A DNA stretch of 64,000 nt from Marinobacter salinisoli (GTDB lineage Bacteria > Pseudomonadota > Gammaproteobacteria > Pseudomonadales > Oleiphilaceae), in assembly GCF_017301335.1 (NCBI RefSeq), contig NZ_CP071247.1, positions 620,001-684,000 on the forward strand, in the 5' to 3' direction. The notes under the pieces were generated by a model. The model saw only the letters and a list, made by a program, of their open reading frames with translations, did no database searches and was not told the origin of the DNA. The position numbers and the translations under genes are program-made. Below are positions 47,010 to 55,624 of this stretch, in pieces. The number at the start of each line of letters is the position of its first letter. The first letter of the stretch is position 1.

Positions 47010-48061
47010 TGGCCGGCCACACTGGCCGGCCCAGGGTCGGGATTGTTTCAGACATCGTTCTGCAGCGGCATCGGCTGCAGAACGCCAGCTCGAAAGTCGG
47101 GCTGGAGGTCTGTTTCTCCGGCGACCCGGAACGTCTGCTCGGCTACCCGGACTTCCCCGACGCCAGCCTCTGGCTGGTGACGCTGGAAGATGACGCCGAT
47201 CACCCCAGCCTGTTCGAGCACCTGCTCGATAACTCCGACGCGCCGGTACTGTTCGGGCTGGATCTGGCGCCCAAGACCGGAGGCACCGACTATTTCCGCT
47301 GGGAACGGCGCCTGCTCGCCAAGCTCGAACAGGAACTGGGGCCGCTGGAAGAGCTGGATTCGGAAGATACCATCCAGCAGCTGGAAGAACAGCCGCCCGT
47401 CGAATCCATCGCACCCACCCTGCCCCGGTGGATTCCACCGGCTTCCAACGCCGCACCGGCGGAGAGTGTCTGGATTCTGGGTGCCTCGCTGGGTGGCCCA
47501 GCCGCGGTAAAAACCTTTCTTGACCAGTTGCCGCCGGGCCTGCCGGTGGGTTTTATCTACGCCCAGCACATCGATGGCAATTTCACCAGTGTGCTCACCC
47601 GCGTGCTTGGACGCCATGCCCATTACAAACTGAAACGGGCAGAGCAAGGCTATCGGGTACACAATGGCGATGTGGTGCTGATGCCGGTAGAGCGCGAATG
47701 GGCATTCAATGACGCCGGCGAGCTGACCGAACTCGATAAAGCGTGGCCAGGGCCCTACGGCCCCTCCATTGACCAGGTGCTGCTCAACGTCGCGGACCAC
47801 TACGGGCCGCGCTGTCACGCCATTTTATTCTCCGGCATGGGCAACGACGGCGCCATTGCCGCACCGATGCTCAAGGCCCACGGCAGCAAGATCTGGGTGC
47901 AGGAGAGCGACAGCTGCGGCAACAGCTCCATGCCGGACTCCGTGGCCGCTACCGGCTGCGTCAGTCTGAGCGGCACGCCCGAGCAACTGGCGCGGGAGCT
48001 GGTGAAAAGCATTGAAGAATCCTGCCTGATCAAGGGCAGACAGAAACGGGACTCCGCCTGA
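47009..48061 (+). CDS. chpB: CheB-type methylesterase ChpB
   Basis: The 350-residue product has a C-terminal CheB methylesterase domain with the serine in LGASLGGPAAV, the histidine in IYAQHIDGNF and the aspartate in SGMGNDGA. The N-terminal 130 residues replace the CheB receiver and lack the acidic pair, the phosphoacceptor and the lysine. Its ATG 47009 overlaps the chpA stop (TGATG); GTG 47006 is an alternative. It should demethylate PilJ. With a degenerate receiver, control by phosphorylation is doubtful. Confidence 0.92.
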   Translation: MAGHTGRPRVGIVSDIVLQRHRLQNASSKVGLEVCFSGDPERLLGYPDFPDASLWLVTLEDDADHPSLFEHLLDNSDAPVLFGLDLAPKTGGTDYFRWERRLLAKLEQELGPLEELDSEDTIQQLEEQPPVESIAPTLPRWIPPASNAAPAESVWILGASLGGPAAVKTFLDQLPPGLPVGFIYAQHIDGNFTSVLTRVLGRHAHYKLKRAEQGYRVHNGDVVLMPVEREWAFNDAGELTELDKAWPGPYGPSIDQVLLNVADHYGPRCHAILFSGMGNDGAIAAPMLKAHGSKIWVQESDSCGNSSMPDSVAATGCVSLSGTPEQLARELVKSIEESCLIKGRQKRDSA

Positions 48062-48072
48062 GGACACACGCA

Positions 48073-48534
48073 ATGAAAGACAACAGTCAGGCCCTCGCCT
48101 GCGTTCTGATCCCCATGAACGAGCGACAACTGCTGCTCCCCAACGTGAGCATTGCCGAAGTGGTGGATTTCGCCAGCTCCGATCCGGCCAAGGATTCCCC
48201 CGACTGGCTGGCAGGCTACCTGGACTGGCGTGGCCTGAGTCTGCCGGTGATTTCCTACGATGCCGCCAACGGCGGCACCTTCATGGTACCCGGCGATAAC
48301 CGGGGGCGGATCGTGGTGCTCAATACCATCGGCGAGCAGCACGAACGGGTGCCGTTCCTGGCCCTGCTGACTCAGGGCATTCCCAGCCAGACACGACTCA
48401 CCGAAGACCAGGTTGTCGAGACCGACGGTGAAAACGGCCCGGCCGACCTGATGAAGGTGGAAGTCGACGGCGACAGTGCCTGGATTCCCAATCTGGAATA
48501 TCTCGAAGCACTGGTACTGGAAACCCGACAGTAA
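48073..48534 (+). CDS. chpC: CheW-like adaptor ChpC
   Basis: The 153-residue CheW-type protein (LACVLIPMNERQLLLPNVSI, DWLAGYLDWRGLSLPVISYD) starts 11 bases after chpB. In Pseudomonas ChpC is a second adaptor for the ChpA kinase that can link additional receptors. It closes the operon here; chpD and chpE are not present. The following 66 bases lead to the zur promoter with no terminator visible. Confidence 0.9.
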   Translation: MKDNSQALACVLIPMNERQLLLPNVSIAEVVDFASSDPAKDSPDWLAGYLDWRGLSLPVISYDAANGGTFMVPGDNRGRIVVLNTIGEQHERVPFLALLTQGIPSQTRLTEDQVVETDGENGPADLMKVEVDGDSAWIPNLEYLEALVLETRQ

Positions 48535-48558
48535 TTCCCCCGGCCATGGTGGGCGCGA

Positions 48559-48580
48559 TGCAAAATGTTATAATGTTGCA
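48559..48580 (+). promoter_or_regulatory. Candidate Zur operator overlapping a -10 element
   Basis: An imperfect dyad with ends TGCAA and TTGCA encloses AATGTTATAATGTT, close to the Zur consensus core (GTTATA-N-TATAAC type). A perfect TATAAT lies inside it at 48569-48574, so bound repressor would block polymerase. No good -35 is visible. Zur start is 20 bases downstream. Confidence 0.65.
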
Positions 48581-48600
48581 AATTTCGCTGGATTCCCACC

Positions 48601-49092
48601 ATGGCCACCCAATCCCTACCCTATCGCCCCCATGATCACGCGGTCTGCGTCAGTCAGGCACTGTCCGATGCCCGCGCGGTCTGCCGTAACCGGGGAACCC
48701 GCCTGACTCGTACCCGCGAACGGGTACTGGAGCTGGTCTGGCAGTCCCACAAGCCACTGGGTGCCTACGACGTACTGGCCCGGCTGTCAGAGGAAGGGCT
48801 GAGTGCGGCGCCGCCAACGGTGTACCGCGCGCTGGATTTCCTGCAGCAGAACGGACTGGTGCACCGCATAGCTTCGCTCAATGCGTTCATCGGCTGCACC
48901 CACCCGGGCGAACACCATACCGGCATGTTTCTGATCTGCGGTGACTGTGGCAACGTTCTGGAACTGTCCGACCCGTCGATTGCGCAGGCCATTCAGTCCA
49001 CCGCCCAATCCGAATCCTTTGAACTCAACGAGCTCACGCTGGAAATGACCGGCGTGTGTCCTCAATGTCAGGCGAACGCTGCCAATGACTGA
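48601..49092 (+). CDS. zur: Zinc uptake regulator (Fur family)
   Basis: The 163-residue Fur-family repressor has a winged helix (RERVLELVWQSHKPLGAYDV, PPTVYRALDFLQQNGLVHR) and metal ligands HPGEHHTG, CGDCGN and CPQC. With zinc bound it should repress the uptake genes that follow, and its own transcription through the operator just upstream. The znuC ATG lies inside its last codons (8-base overlap). No ribosome site stands before ATG 48601. Confidence 0.93.
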   Translation: MATQSLPYRPHDHAVCVSQALSDARAVCRNRGTRLTRTRERVLELVWQSHKPLGAYDVLARLSEEGLSAAPPTVYRALDFLQQNGLVHRIASLNAFIGCTHPGEHHTGMFLICGDCGNVLELSDPSIAQAIQSTAQSESFELNELTLEMTGVCPQCQANAAND

Positions 49093-49870
49093 TCCGCTCG
49101 TAACCCTTGACGGCCTGACGGTCGCCTTTGACGACCGACCCGTGGTGGACCAGGTCAACCTGAACGTTCACCGGGGCGACATCATCACCATTATCGGGCC
49201 CAACGGCGCAGGGAAAACCACCCTGATCAAATCGGTTCTGGGGATTCAGAAACCCACTGCCGGGCACGTCCGCCTGGTGCCGGGCCTGGTGATCGGCTAC
49301 GTGCCCCAGCACCTGATTCTGGAGTCCACCCTGCCCCTGAGCGTCAAACGCTTCATGATGCTGACCGGACACGCGCTGCCCGAGTGTCAGTCCGCGCTGG
49401 CAAAAACCGGTGTCGGCCACCTGCTCGATGCCTCCGTGCATCACCTGTCCGGCGGCGAACGGCAGCGCCTGCTGCTGGCCCGGGCACTGGTCCGTCGGCC
49501 CGATCTGCTGGTGCTCGACGAACCGGCACAGGGCGTCGACATCAACGGTCAGGCGTCGCTGTACCAGCTGATTCGCCAGCTCCGGGACGAACTGAACTGT
49601 GGCGTGATCATGATTTCCCACGACCTGCATCTGGTCATGGCGGCCACCGATCGTGTGATTTGTCTGAACCAGCATATCTGCTGCAGCGGCCATCCGGCCG
49701 ACATCTCCCAGGATCCGGCCTTCATCGAAACCTTCGGTCACGATGTCGCCCGGTCCCTGGCCGTTTACCACCACAACCACAACCATGCGCACGACCTGCA
49801 CGGGGACGTGGTGGATGGTGACGCAAGCCAAGCGGCCCATAAGGAGTGCTCCGGCCATGCCCATCCTTGA
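49085..49870 (+). CDS. znuC: Zinc ABC transporter ATPase ZnuC
   Basis: The 261-residue ATPase has Walker A IGPNGAGKTTL, signature LSGGERQRLLLARAL and Walker B LLVLDEPAQGVD. The C-terminus is His-rich (YHHNHNHAHD, CSGHAHP), typical of ZnuC. It powers zinc import with ZnuB and the binding protein ZnuA, whose gene is not in this window. It overlaps both zur and znuB. Confidence 0.95.
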   Translation: MTDPLVTLDGLTVAFDDRPVVDQVNLNVHRGDIITIIGPNGAGKTTLIKSVLGIQKPTAGHVRLVPGLVIGYVPQHLILESTLPLSVKRFMMLTGHALPECQSALAKTGVGHLLDASVHHLSGGERQRLLLARALVRRPDLLVLDEPAQGVDINGQASLYQLIRQLRDELNCGVIMISHDLHLVMAATDRVICLNQHICCSGHPADISQDPAFIETFGHDVARSLAVYHHNHNHAHDLHGDVVDGDASQAAHKECSGHAHP

Positions 49871-50669
49871 TGCCATTCTGGATGATTTTTTCTGGCGCGC
49901 GCTGCTCGGTGGGCTGGGTATTGCACTGGTGGCCGGCCCGCTGGGCTGCTTTGTGGTATGGCGGCGCATGGCCTACTTCGGTGACACTCTGGCGCACTCG
50001 GCCCTGCTCGGGATTGCGCTGAGTTTCCTGGTCAGCCTGCCGCTGCATGTCGGCGTGATCGTCACCTGTATCCTGCTGGCCATGGTGCTGGTGCTGCTTT
50101 CCCGGACCCGGGCACTGGCGACCGATACCTTGCTGGGCATACTCGCCCACAGCGCACTGGCGATCGGGCTGGTCACCCTGAGTTTCATGCCCGATGTGCG
50201 CATTGACCTCACCGGCCTGCTGTTTGGCGACCTGCTGGCCATGAGCCGTGCCGACCTGGCCTGGATTTATGGCGGCGCAGCGGTAATCCTGACCCTTCTG
50301 GCACTGCTCTGGCGTGGGCTCCTGATGAGTACCATCCACGAGGAGCTGGCCCGGGTTGAAGGTCTGCCGGTAGAGCGCCTGCGTCTGGTGCTGATGCTGA
50401 TGTTTTCCCTGGTTATCGCAGTCGCCATGAAGATCGTCGGCGTTCTGTTGATTACGGCCATGTTGATCATTCCCGCCGCCACCGCCCGCCGGCTGGCGCG
50501 AAACCCCGAGCATATGGTGGGGCTGGCGATGATCTTCGGGTTCATTGCCGTCAGCGGCGGGCTTACCCTGTCATGGTATCTGGACACACCGGCCGGCCCC
50601 TCGTCGGTGGTGATGGCCTTCCTGAGCTTCCTGCTGGTGTACAGCAGCACCGCCCAGTCGCGCGCCTGA
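49857..50669 (+). CDS. znuB: Zinc ABC transporter permease ZnuB
   Basis: The 270-residue permease starts at ATG 49857 after AAGGAG, inside the end of znuC. It has about eight membrane helices of the metal-ABC type with GPLGCFVVWRRMAYFGDTLA, HSALLGIALSF and MKIVGVLLITAMLIIPAATA. It forms the inner-membrane channel for zinc. It ends the zur-znuC-znuB operon. Confidence 0.95.
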   Translation: MPILDAILDDFFWRALLGGLGIALVAGPLGCFVVWRRMAYFGDTLAHSALLGIALSFLVSLPLHVGVIVTCILLAMVLVLLSRTRALATDTLLGILAHSALAIGLVTLSFMPDVRIDLTGLLFGDLLAMSRADLAWIYGGAAVILTLLALLWRGLLMSTIHEELARVEGLPVERLRLVLMLMFSLVIAVAMKIVGVLLITAMLIIPAATARRLARNPEHMVGLAMIFGFIAVSGGLTLSWYLDTPAGPSSVVMAFLSFLLVYSSTAQSRA

Positions 50670-50754
50670 CTCTGTGCGCTGAGGGCCGTGCTGGGCTAAA
50701 GTTAGAGGCTCTTGCAATGGCATTGGCCCGCGTTGCCACCATCAGGAATCGGCC

Positions 50755-51765
50755 ATGGAACGCACTGAAACTCCGCCACCGCCGCCGGGGAAAACCTGGC
50801 CCGGGCTCTGGGTGCCGCTGGTGATCCTGCTAGCCGGCCTGGCAACCACCGCCCTGACCGCCCACTACGAGGCCAGTCGTGCCCGCATGCAGGCTGAAAC
50901 GCGTTATCAGGCCCAGCACCAGATGCTGGTCAACCTGGTCCGCGCCCAGCAGTGGGCGAACGCCAGCCAGGCCAGTGACACGGATGCCCGGCCCGGCGAC
51001 TGGCTCAGTCCGGTGATTAACCAGGCATTGCCGGACCATATGGGGGTGCGGCTGGATACCCTTGCCCGGCACACCAAGCAACCCCTGTTGCACATCCGCA
51101 CCGAGACCCCGGTCGACCCCAGCCGTGCCCTGCGCAGCGAAATCCGCTCCGGTGACGCCAACTGGATGCTCACCACGCTGCCTGCCAAACCACTGCTTGA
51201 GCAGGAGGCGGCCTACGCCACCCGACGAATCTGGGCCAGCGGGCTGTTCATTACCGCACTGGCGGTGTTGCTGGTGCTCTGGCTGTGCCGGCGGCTCTAC
51301 CGGGCAACCAGACAGGCCCACGCCGTGCGCCAGCAATCCCTGCAGGCTGATCGTCAGATCAACAACCTGCAAACCGAGAAAACCATTCTCCGGCAGGCGC
51401 TGGATGACAGCGAACGGCGTAGCCGCGACCTGGTGGCCCTGTCCGGCGCCATCCTGTGTGAACTGGATGAGAACGGCGTTATCGGGTTCGCCTCCCCGCA
51501 ATCGGCTGAACTGATCGGAGAGGCTCCGTCCGACCTCACGGGCCGACGCTTCGAAGATCTGATAGACCCCGAGGATCAGGACAATTTCCATCGCACCTTG
51601 GCCTCGGCGCGCCGCGATCACACGCTGGAACGGGTTGACCTGTCGTTACGGCACCGGGACGAGGGGATCACCGCACCCGTTACTCTCCGGGTTCTGGCGT
51701 TGCAGGACCCGCTCCATGGCCTGGCCGGCTTCCGGATCAGCGCCTCGCCTCTGCACGGGGTTTAA
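50755..51765 (+). CDS. Membrane PAS-domain protein without output domain
   Basis: The 336-residue protein has an N-terminal membrane helix (LWVPLVILLAGLATTALTA), an extracytoplasmic part of about 120 residues, and a second helix (WASGLFITALAVLLVLWLC). A coiled coil and a PAS domain follow (LSGAILCELDENGVIGFASP, LTGRRFEDLIDPEDQD). It ends after the PAS fold, with no kinase, cyclase or transducer domain. It may act through a partner. AGGA precedes the ATG. Its last bases overlap the convergent CDGSH gene by 4. Confidence 0.8.
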   Translation: MERTETPPPPPGKTWPGLWVPLVILLAGLATTALTAHYEASRARMQAETRYQAQHQMLVNLVRAQQWANASQASDTDARPGDWLSPVINQALPDHMGVRLDTLARHTKQPLLHIRTETPVDPSRALRSEIRSGDANWMLTTLPAKPLLEQEAAYATRRIWASGLFITALAVLLVLWLCRRLYRATRQAHAVRQQSLQADRQINNLQTEKTILRQALDDSERRSRDLVALSGAILCELDENGVIGFASPQSAELIGEAPSDLTGRRFEDLIDPEDQDNFHRTLASARRDHTLERVDLSLRHRDEGITAPVTLRVLALQDPLHGLAGFRISASPLHGV

Positions 51766-52010
51766 TCGAGGGTCTTGTGGGTGCCATCGCACAGAGGCGC
51801 TGAACCGGTTTGCTTGCAACCGCAGAACCAGACCCACTCCTCCTTTTCGGCCGTGTACTTGACCGGGGTGAAGCCGGTCCCTTTGTGGGAGCCGTCGCAG
51901 AAGGGCTGTTTGTCACTACGCCCGCAGGCACACCACATATAGCTCTTGCCCGGCTCCACCAACACGGAATACGGCGATTTTCGGGCTACGCGGGGTTTTT
52001 CGTCAGTCAT
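51762..52010 (-). CDS. CDGSH iron-sulfur domain protein
   Basis: The 82-residue protein has two tandem CDGSH motifs, CACGRSDKQPFCDGSHKG and CGCKQTGSAPLCDGTHKT. Each has three cysteines and one histidine for a 2Fe-2S cluster. Such small proteins transfer electrons or clusters; physiological partners in bacteria are mostly unknown. It is divergent from the arsenate-efflux pair across 146 bases, so the two may share control. Confidence 0.93.
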   Translation of the reverse strand: MTDEKPRVARKSPYSVLVEPGKSYMWCACGRSDKQPFCDGSHKGTGFTPVKYTAEKEEWVWFCGCKQTGSAPLCDGTHKTLD

Positions 52011-52068
52011 GACTGCTTCCTTCAGGTTGTCGATGTCTCGTTGCCTCAGTATAGAAGCCGCGCGGCCC

Positions 52069-52097
52069 TTGTCAGCTCACAGTCACACGCTTATGGT
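52069..52097 (+). promoter_or_regulatory. Candidate promoter for the gap-arsJ pair
   Basis: TTGTCA (52069-52074) and TATGGT (52092-52097) are spaced by 17 bases, with a start expected near 52104 and a leader of about 50 bases. No clear ArsR-type dyad was recognised around it. Confidence 0.4.
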
Positions 52098-52156
52098 TTA
52101 ATGCTTCCAAGCGGCCGCTGCGGGTGGCCCCAGCACACAACCTGAGCACCGGAACC

Positions 52157-53161
52157 ATGAATCGAATCAAAATTGGTATCAACGGCTTCGGCCGCATCGG
52201 GCGGCTAGCCATGCGGGCGGCCTGGGACTGGCCGGACGTGGAATTTGTCGCCATCAATGACCCCGGGGCCGACGCCGCAAGCCTCGCACACCTGATGAAT
52301 TTTGACAGTGTCCACGGGCGCTGGAACCAACAGGCGGAGTCCGATGGCACCCACCTGCTGATCGGCGACCAGAGAATCCGGGTGACCCACAACCAAACCA
52401 TTGGCGAAACCGACTGGTCCGGCTGTGACGTGGTCATCGAGGCCAGCGGCGTCATGCGCAAGATGGATCTGCTGCAAGGTTACCTGGGTCAGGGTGTGAA
52501 CCGGGTGGTGGTTACCGCTCCGGTCAAAGAAGCCGGGGCGAAAAACCTGGTGATGGGCATCAACGACGATTTGTTCGATCCCACCACCGACCGTATCGTG
52601 ACTGCCGCCTCCTGTACCACGAACTGCCTGGCGCCGGTGGTGAAAGTGATCCACGAGCGGCTGGGTATCAAACATGGCTCGATGACCACCATCCACAGCC
52701 TCACCAACACCCAGACCATCATCGATGCTCCCCACAAGGATCTTCGCCGGGCCCGGTCTTGCGGCAGTTCGCTGATTCCGACCACCACCGGATCGGCCAC
52801 CGCTATTATTGAAATCTTTCCCGAACTCAAGGGCCGGCTGGATGGCCACGCGGTGCGCGTACCGCTGACCAATGCCTCGCTCACCGACTGCGTGTTCGAA
52901 GTGGAGACCCCCACCGATGCCGTCGCCGTCAATGCCCTGCTCAAGGAGGCGGCCGAAGGTGAACTCGAGGGTATCCTCGGCTACGAAGAGCGGCCGCTGG
53001 TGTCAATCGATTACCGGACCGATCCGCGTTCGGCGATCATCGATGCCCTGTCCACGCTGGTGGTCAACGAAACACAGGTGAAACTGTACGCCTGGTACGA
53101 CAACGAATGGGGTTACGCCAACCGGACTGCCGAACTGGTGCGCAAAGTGGGACTGGCCTGA
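52157..53161 (+). CDS. gap: Glyceraldehyde-3-phosphate dehydrogenase, ArsJ-associated
   Basis: The 334-residue product has the NAD motif [10 protein letters not shown], the catalytic Cys153 in [11 protein letters not shown], and [11 protein letters not shown] at the end. ATG 52157 is the natural start; a frame to 52124 adds an unlikely leader. It is followed after one base by arsJ. In such pairs GAPDH uses arsenate instead of phosphate to make 1-arseno-3-phosphoglycerate, which ArsJ expels. A glycolytic role is not excluded, but adjacency favours the resistance role. Confidence 0.92.
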   Translation: MNRIKIGINGFGRIGRLAMRAAWDWPDVEFVAINDPGADAASLAHLMNFDSVHGRWNQQAESDGTHLLIGDQRIRVTHNQTIGETDWSGCDVVIEASGVMRKMDLLQGYLGQGVNRVVVTAPVKEAGAKNLVMGINDDLFDPTTDRIVTAASCTTNCLAPVVKVIHERLGIKHGSMTTIHSLTNTQTIIDAPHKDLRRARSCGSSLIPTTTGSATAIIEIFPELKGRLDGHAVRVPLTNASLTDCVFEVETPTDAVAVNALLKEAAEGELEGILGYEERPLVSIDYRTDPRSAIIDALSTLVVNETQVKLYAWYDNEWGYANRTAELVRKVGLA

Positions 53162-53162
53162 C

Positions 53163-54350
53163 GTGACCCCGGCTACCCGCCAGTACCTGATCATCACCGG
53201 CAACTACTGGGCCTTCACCCTGACCGATGGCGCCCTGCGCATGCTGGTGGTCCTGCACTTCCACCAGCTCGGCTATTCGCCGCTGGAGCTGGCGCTGCTG
53301 TTCGTGTTCTACGAATTTTTCGGGGTGGTAACCAATCTGGCCGGAGGCTATCTGGGCGCCCGCATCGGCCTGAACCGGACCATGAACCTGGGCCTGCTGC
53401 TGCAGATTGTCGCCCTGGCCATGCTGGCCGTGCCCGCCAGCGTCCTGACCATTCCCTGGGTGATGGCCGCGCAGGGGCTGTCGGGTATCGCCAAGGACCT
53501 GAACAAGATGTCCGCCAAGAGCGGCATCAAGCTGCTGGTGGACGACGCCCAACAGGGCAAACTGTACCGGTGGGTGGCCTTGCTGACTGGCTCGAAAAAC
53601 ACCCTCAAGGGTGTGGGATTTTTCCTTGGCGGGGCCCTGCTGATGACCATCGGTTTCGCGGGTGCTGTAACCAGCATGGCGATCGCGTTGCTGGTGATCT
53701 GGCTCGGCAGCCTGTTCCTGCTGCGGGAAGATCTGGGCCGTAGCAAGGCCAAGCCGAAATTCAGGGACCTGATTTCCAAAAGCCCGGCCATCAACCGGTT
53801 ATCTGCCGCCCGGCTGTTCCTGTTTGGCGCCCGGGATGTGTGGTTCGTGATTGCCCTGCCGGTGTACCTGAAAACGATTCTGCACTGGGACTTCTGGCAG
53901 GTCGGAACCTTTATGGCCTGCTGGATCATTGGCTATGGCTTTATCCAGACCATCGCGCCCCGGATCACTGGCATGAACACGGGAGCGGCCGCGCGATGGG
54001 CGGCCGCGCTCAGTGCCGTCCCCGCCGGCATTGCGCTGGCGTTATGGCTGGAGGTCACCCCGGGACTGGCGGTGGTTGGCGGCCTGCTGCTGTTTGGCGC
54101 GCTGTTCGCGGTCAACTCGTCGCTGCACAGCTACCTGATTGTGCACTTTGCCCGGGCCGATGGCGTCTCGCTCGATGTCGGCTTTTACTATATGTCCAAT
54201 GCCGCCGGGCGACTGCTCGGCACCGTGTTGTCTGGCTGGATTTATCAGCTGTACGGGCTCGAAGCTTGTCTGTGGCTATCCTCGGGAATGGTTCTGCTGG
54301 CCGCCGCCTTCGCCGTCGGACTGCCGGGGCGGCAGCCCGAAACAGCCTGA
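53163..54350 (+). CDS. arsJ: Organoarsenical efflux MFS transporter ArsJ
   Basis: The 395-residue membrane protein of the major facilitator type has segments characteristic of ArsJ: GNYWAFTLTDGALRMLVVLH, FYEFFGVVTNLAGGYLGAR, GLSGIAKDLNKMSAKSGIK and LTGSKNTLKGVGFFLGG. It exports 1-arseno-3-phosphoglycerate made by the adjacent GAPDH, lowering cell arsenate. Translation starts at GTG 53163, one base after the gap stop. No arsR, arsC or arsB is in view. Confidence 0.92.
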   Translation: MTPATRQYLIITGNYWAFTLTDGALRMLVVLHFHQLGYSPLELALLFVFYEFFGVVTNLAGGYLGARIGLNRTMNLGLLLQIVALAMLAVPASVLTIPWVMAAQGLSGIAKDLNKMSAKSGIKLLVDDAQQGKLYRWVALLTGSKNTLKGVGFFLGGALLMTIGFAGAVTSMAIALLVIWLGSLFLLREDLGRSKAKPKFRDLISKSPAINRLSAARLFLFGARDVWFVIALPVYLKTILHWDFWQVGTFMACWIIGYGFIQTIAPRITGMNTGAAARWAAALSAVPAGIALALWLEVTPGLAVVGGLLLFGALFAVNSSLHSYLIVHFARADGVSLDVGFYYMSNAAGRLLGTVLSGWIYQLYGLEACLWLSSGMVLLAAAFAVGLPGRQPETA

Positions 54351-54353
54351 GCC

Positions 54354-55436
54354 CTACAACGGGCGTATCACTTCGGCCAGCTTGCCGGTCTCGGCCAGCT
54401 CCAGGAACTCATCCCCCAGACGCTCGCTTTCGGCCACCGCTTTTCGCCAGGCCTTCTCCCGGCCGGCATCGTCGCCAACGTACTTTTCGAAGTCCTTGCG
54501 GTCGGGCAACTTGCGATCCGGCAGGGACTCCAGGTACTCGCGAGAAGGCGCCACCAGCAACACGTCCTGCAGGCGGGTAGCATCACCACGGCGCCAGGGC
54601 AGGCTTTTGTCGAACCAGCCGGGCACCACCTTATCGGTAAAGTGGGGATACAGAATCACCCCGGGCTGTTCGTAGGGCAGGTCCAGGTGGTAGTCCAGAA
54701 GGCCGCCGTCGCGGTAGACGCCCTCGGGGGCACCCGGCAAATTCCGGACGCCCGACATCACCATGGGTATCGAAGCCGACGCCAGGAGCGCCGGCAGCAG
54801 GTTTTCCCGGGTTAACGCGACCTGATGGCTGGGAAAATCCACCAGTTTGGCCACCGGCAGCGGCAGACGGGCGTCGTGGATGATGCCCCGTTCCATAAAC
54901 CGGCCCAGGTGGCGCCGGCTCACCATGTTCGCGCTGATCGCCTGCATCAGCCCCAGCGCCAGACGCCCGCGGCTGTCGTGTTCCAGCATACCCCGGCTTC
55001 TGACCACCACCACGTTGAGTCGATACCAGGGGTGATCGAGAATCTGCTCCTGATAGCCATCCAGAAGTTCGTCCAGAAACTGAACGCTCTTGCGGGTCAC
55101 CTCGGCTGCGCTCACCCCCTTGGCAAACCGCTGGGAGGTGTAGAGCTCCGCCAGCTTGTCGAGCTGGGCCTTGGGATCGTCGGTCGAAGCCACCGCGGCA
55201 AACCGCCAGCTGCCAATCGAAGACCCAATGAGTGCGCGCTCCTGCGGAACCCGGGGCAGCCAGTCACCGAAGATCGCCTTGTCCAGACCGTTGATTCCCA
55301 ATGCCTTGGGGCCACCGGCCGCGCCCGGAACGACATGGACATCGGCCGGTGTCAGGGGTATGTCTTTCAGTCGCTGCAAGGCCCGACGGCCGGCCCGGAT
55401 GGTCAGCGACGGTGTCCTGGTGTGGATGGCAGTCAT
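54354..55436 (-). CDS. Patatin-like phospholipase
   Basis: The 360-residue product (ATG 55436) has a serine-lipase elbow GSSIGSW, the patatin aspartate motif YRDGGLLDYH, and a glycine-rich oxyanion segment GAAGGPKALGING. No signal peptide. Patatins hydrolyse phospholipid or neutral-lipid acyl esters; bacterial ones can be toxins, but nothing here points to secretion. It converges on arsJ with 3 bases between and is divergent from the GGDEF gene. Confidence 0.87.
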   Translation of the reverse strand: MTAIHTRTPSLTIRAGRRALQRLKDIPLTPADVHVVPGAAGGPKALGINGLDKAIFGDWLPRVPQERALIGSSIGSWRFAAVASTDDPKAQLDKLAELYTSQRFAKGVSAAEVTRKSVQFLDELLDGYQEQILDHPWYRLNVVVVRSRGMLEHDSRGRLALGLMQAISANMVSRRHLGRFMERGIIHDARLPLPVAKLVDFPSHQVALTRENLLPALLASASIPMVMSGVRNLPGAPEGVYRDGGLLDYHLDLPYEQPGVILYPHFTDKVVPGWFDKSLPWRRGDATRLQDVLLVAPSREYLESLPDRKLPDRKDFEKYVGDDAGREKAWRKAVAESERLGDEFLELAETGKLAEVIRPL

Positions 55437-55624
55437 AAATCTCTCCCGTATCGGACCCGCGAGTTTACCCAAGCCAGCGGCCCCGGGCCAACTGCGTACA
55501 TCGGCCTACCCGTGCATCAAATGATCGAAACACTTCCCTTTGGCAGGCCCCATGCTAGACTGCAAAATTAACAAGATCTGCCAAGAAAGCGGACAGAAGC
55601 TGTATTTTACAGCCGGAGCATGCT

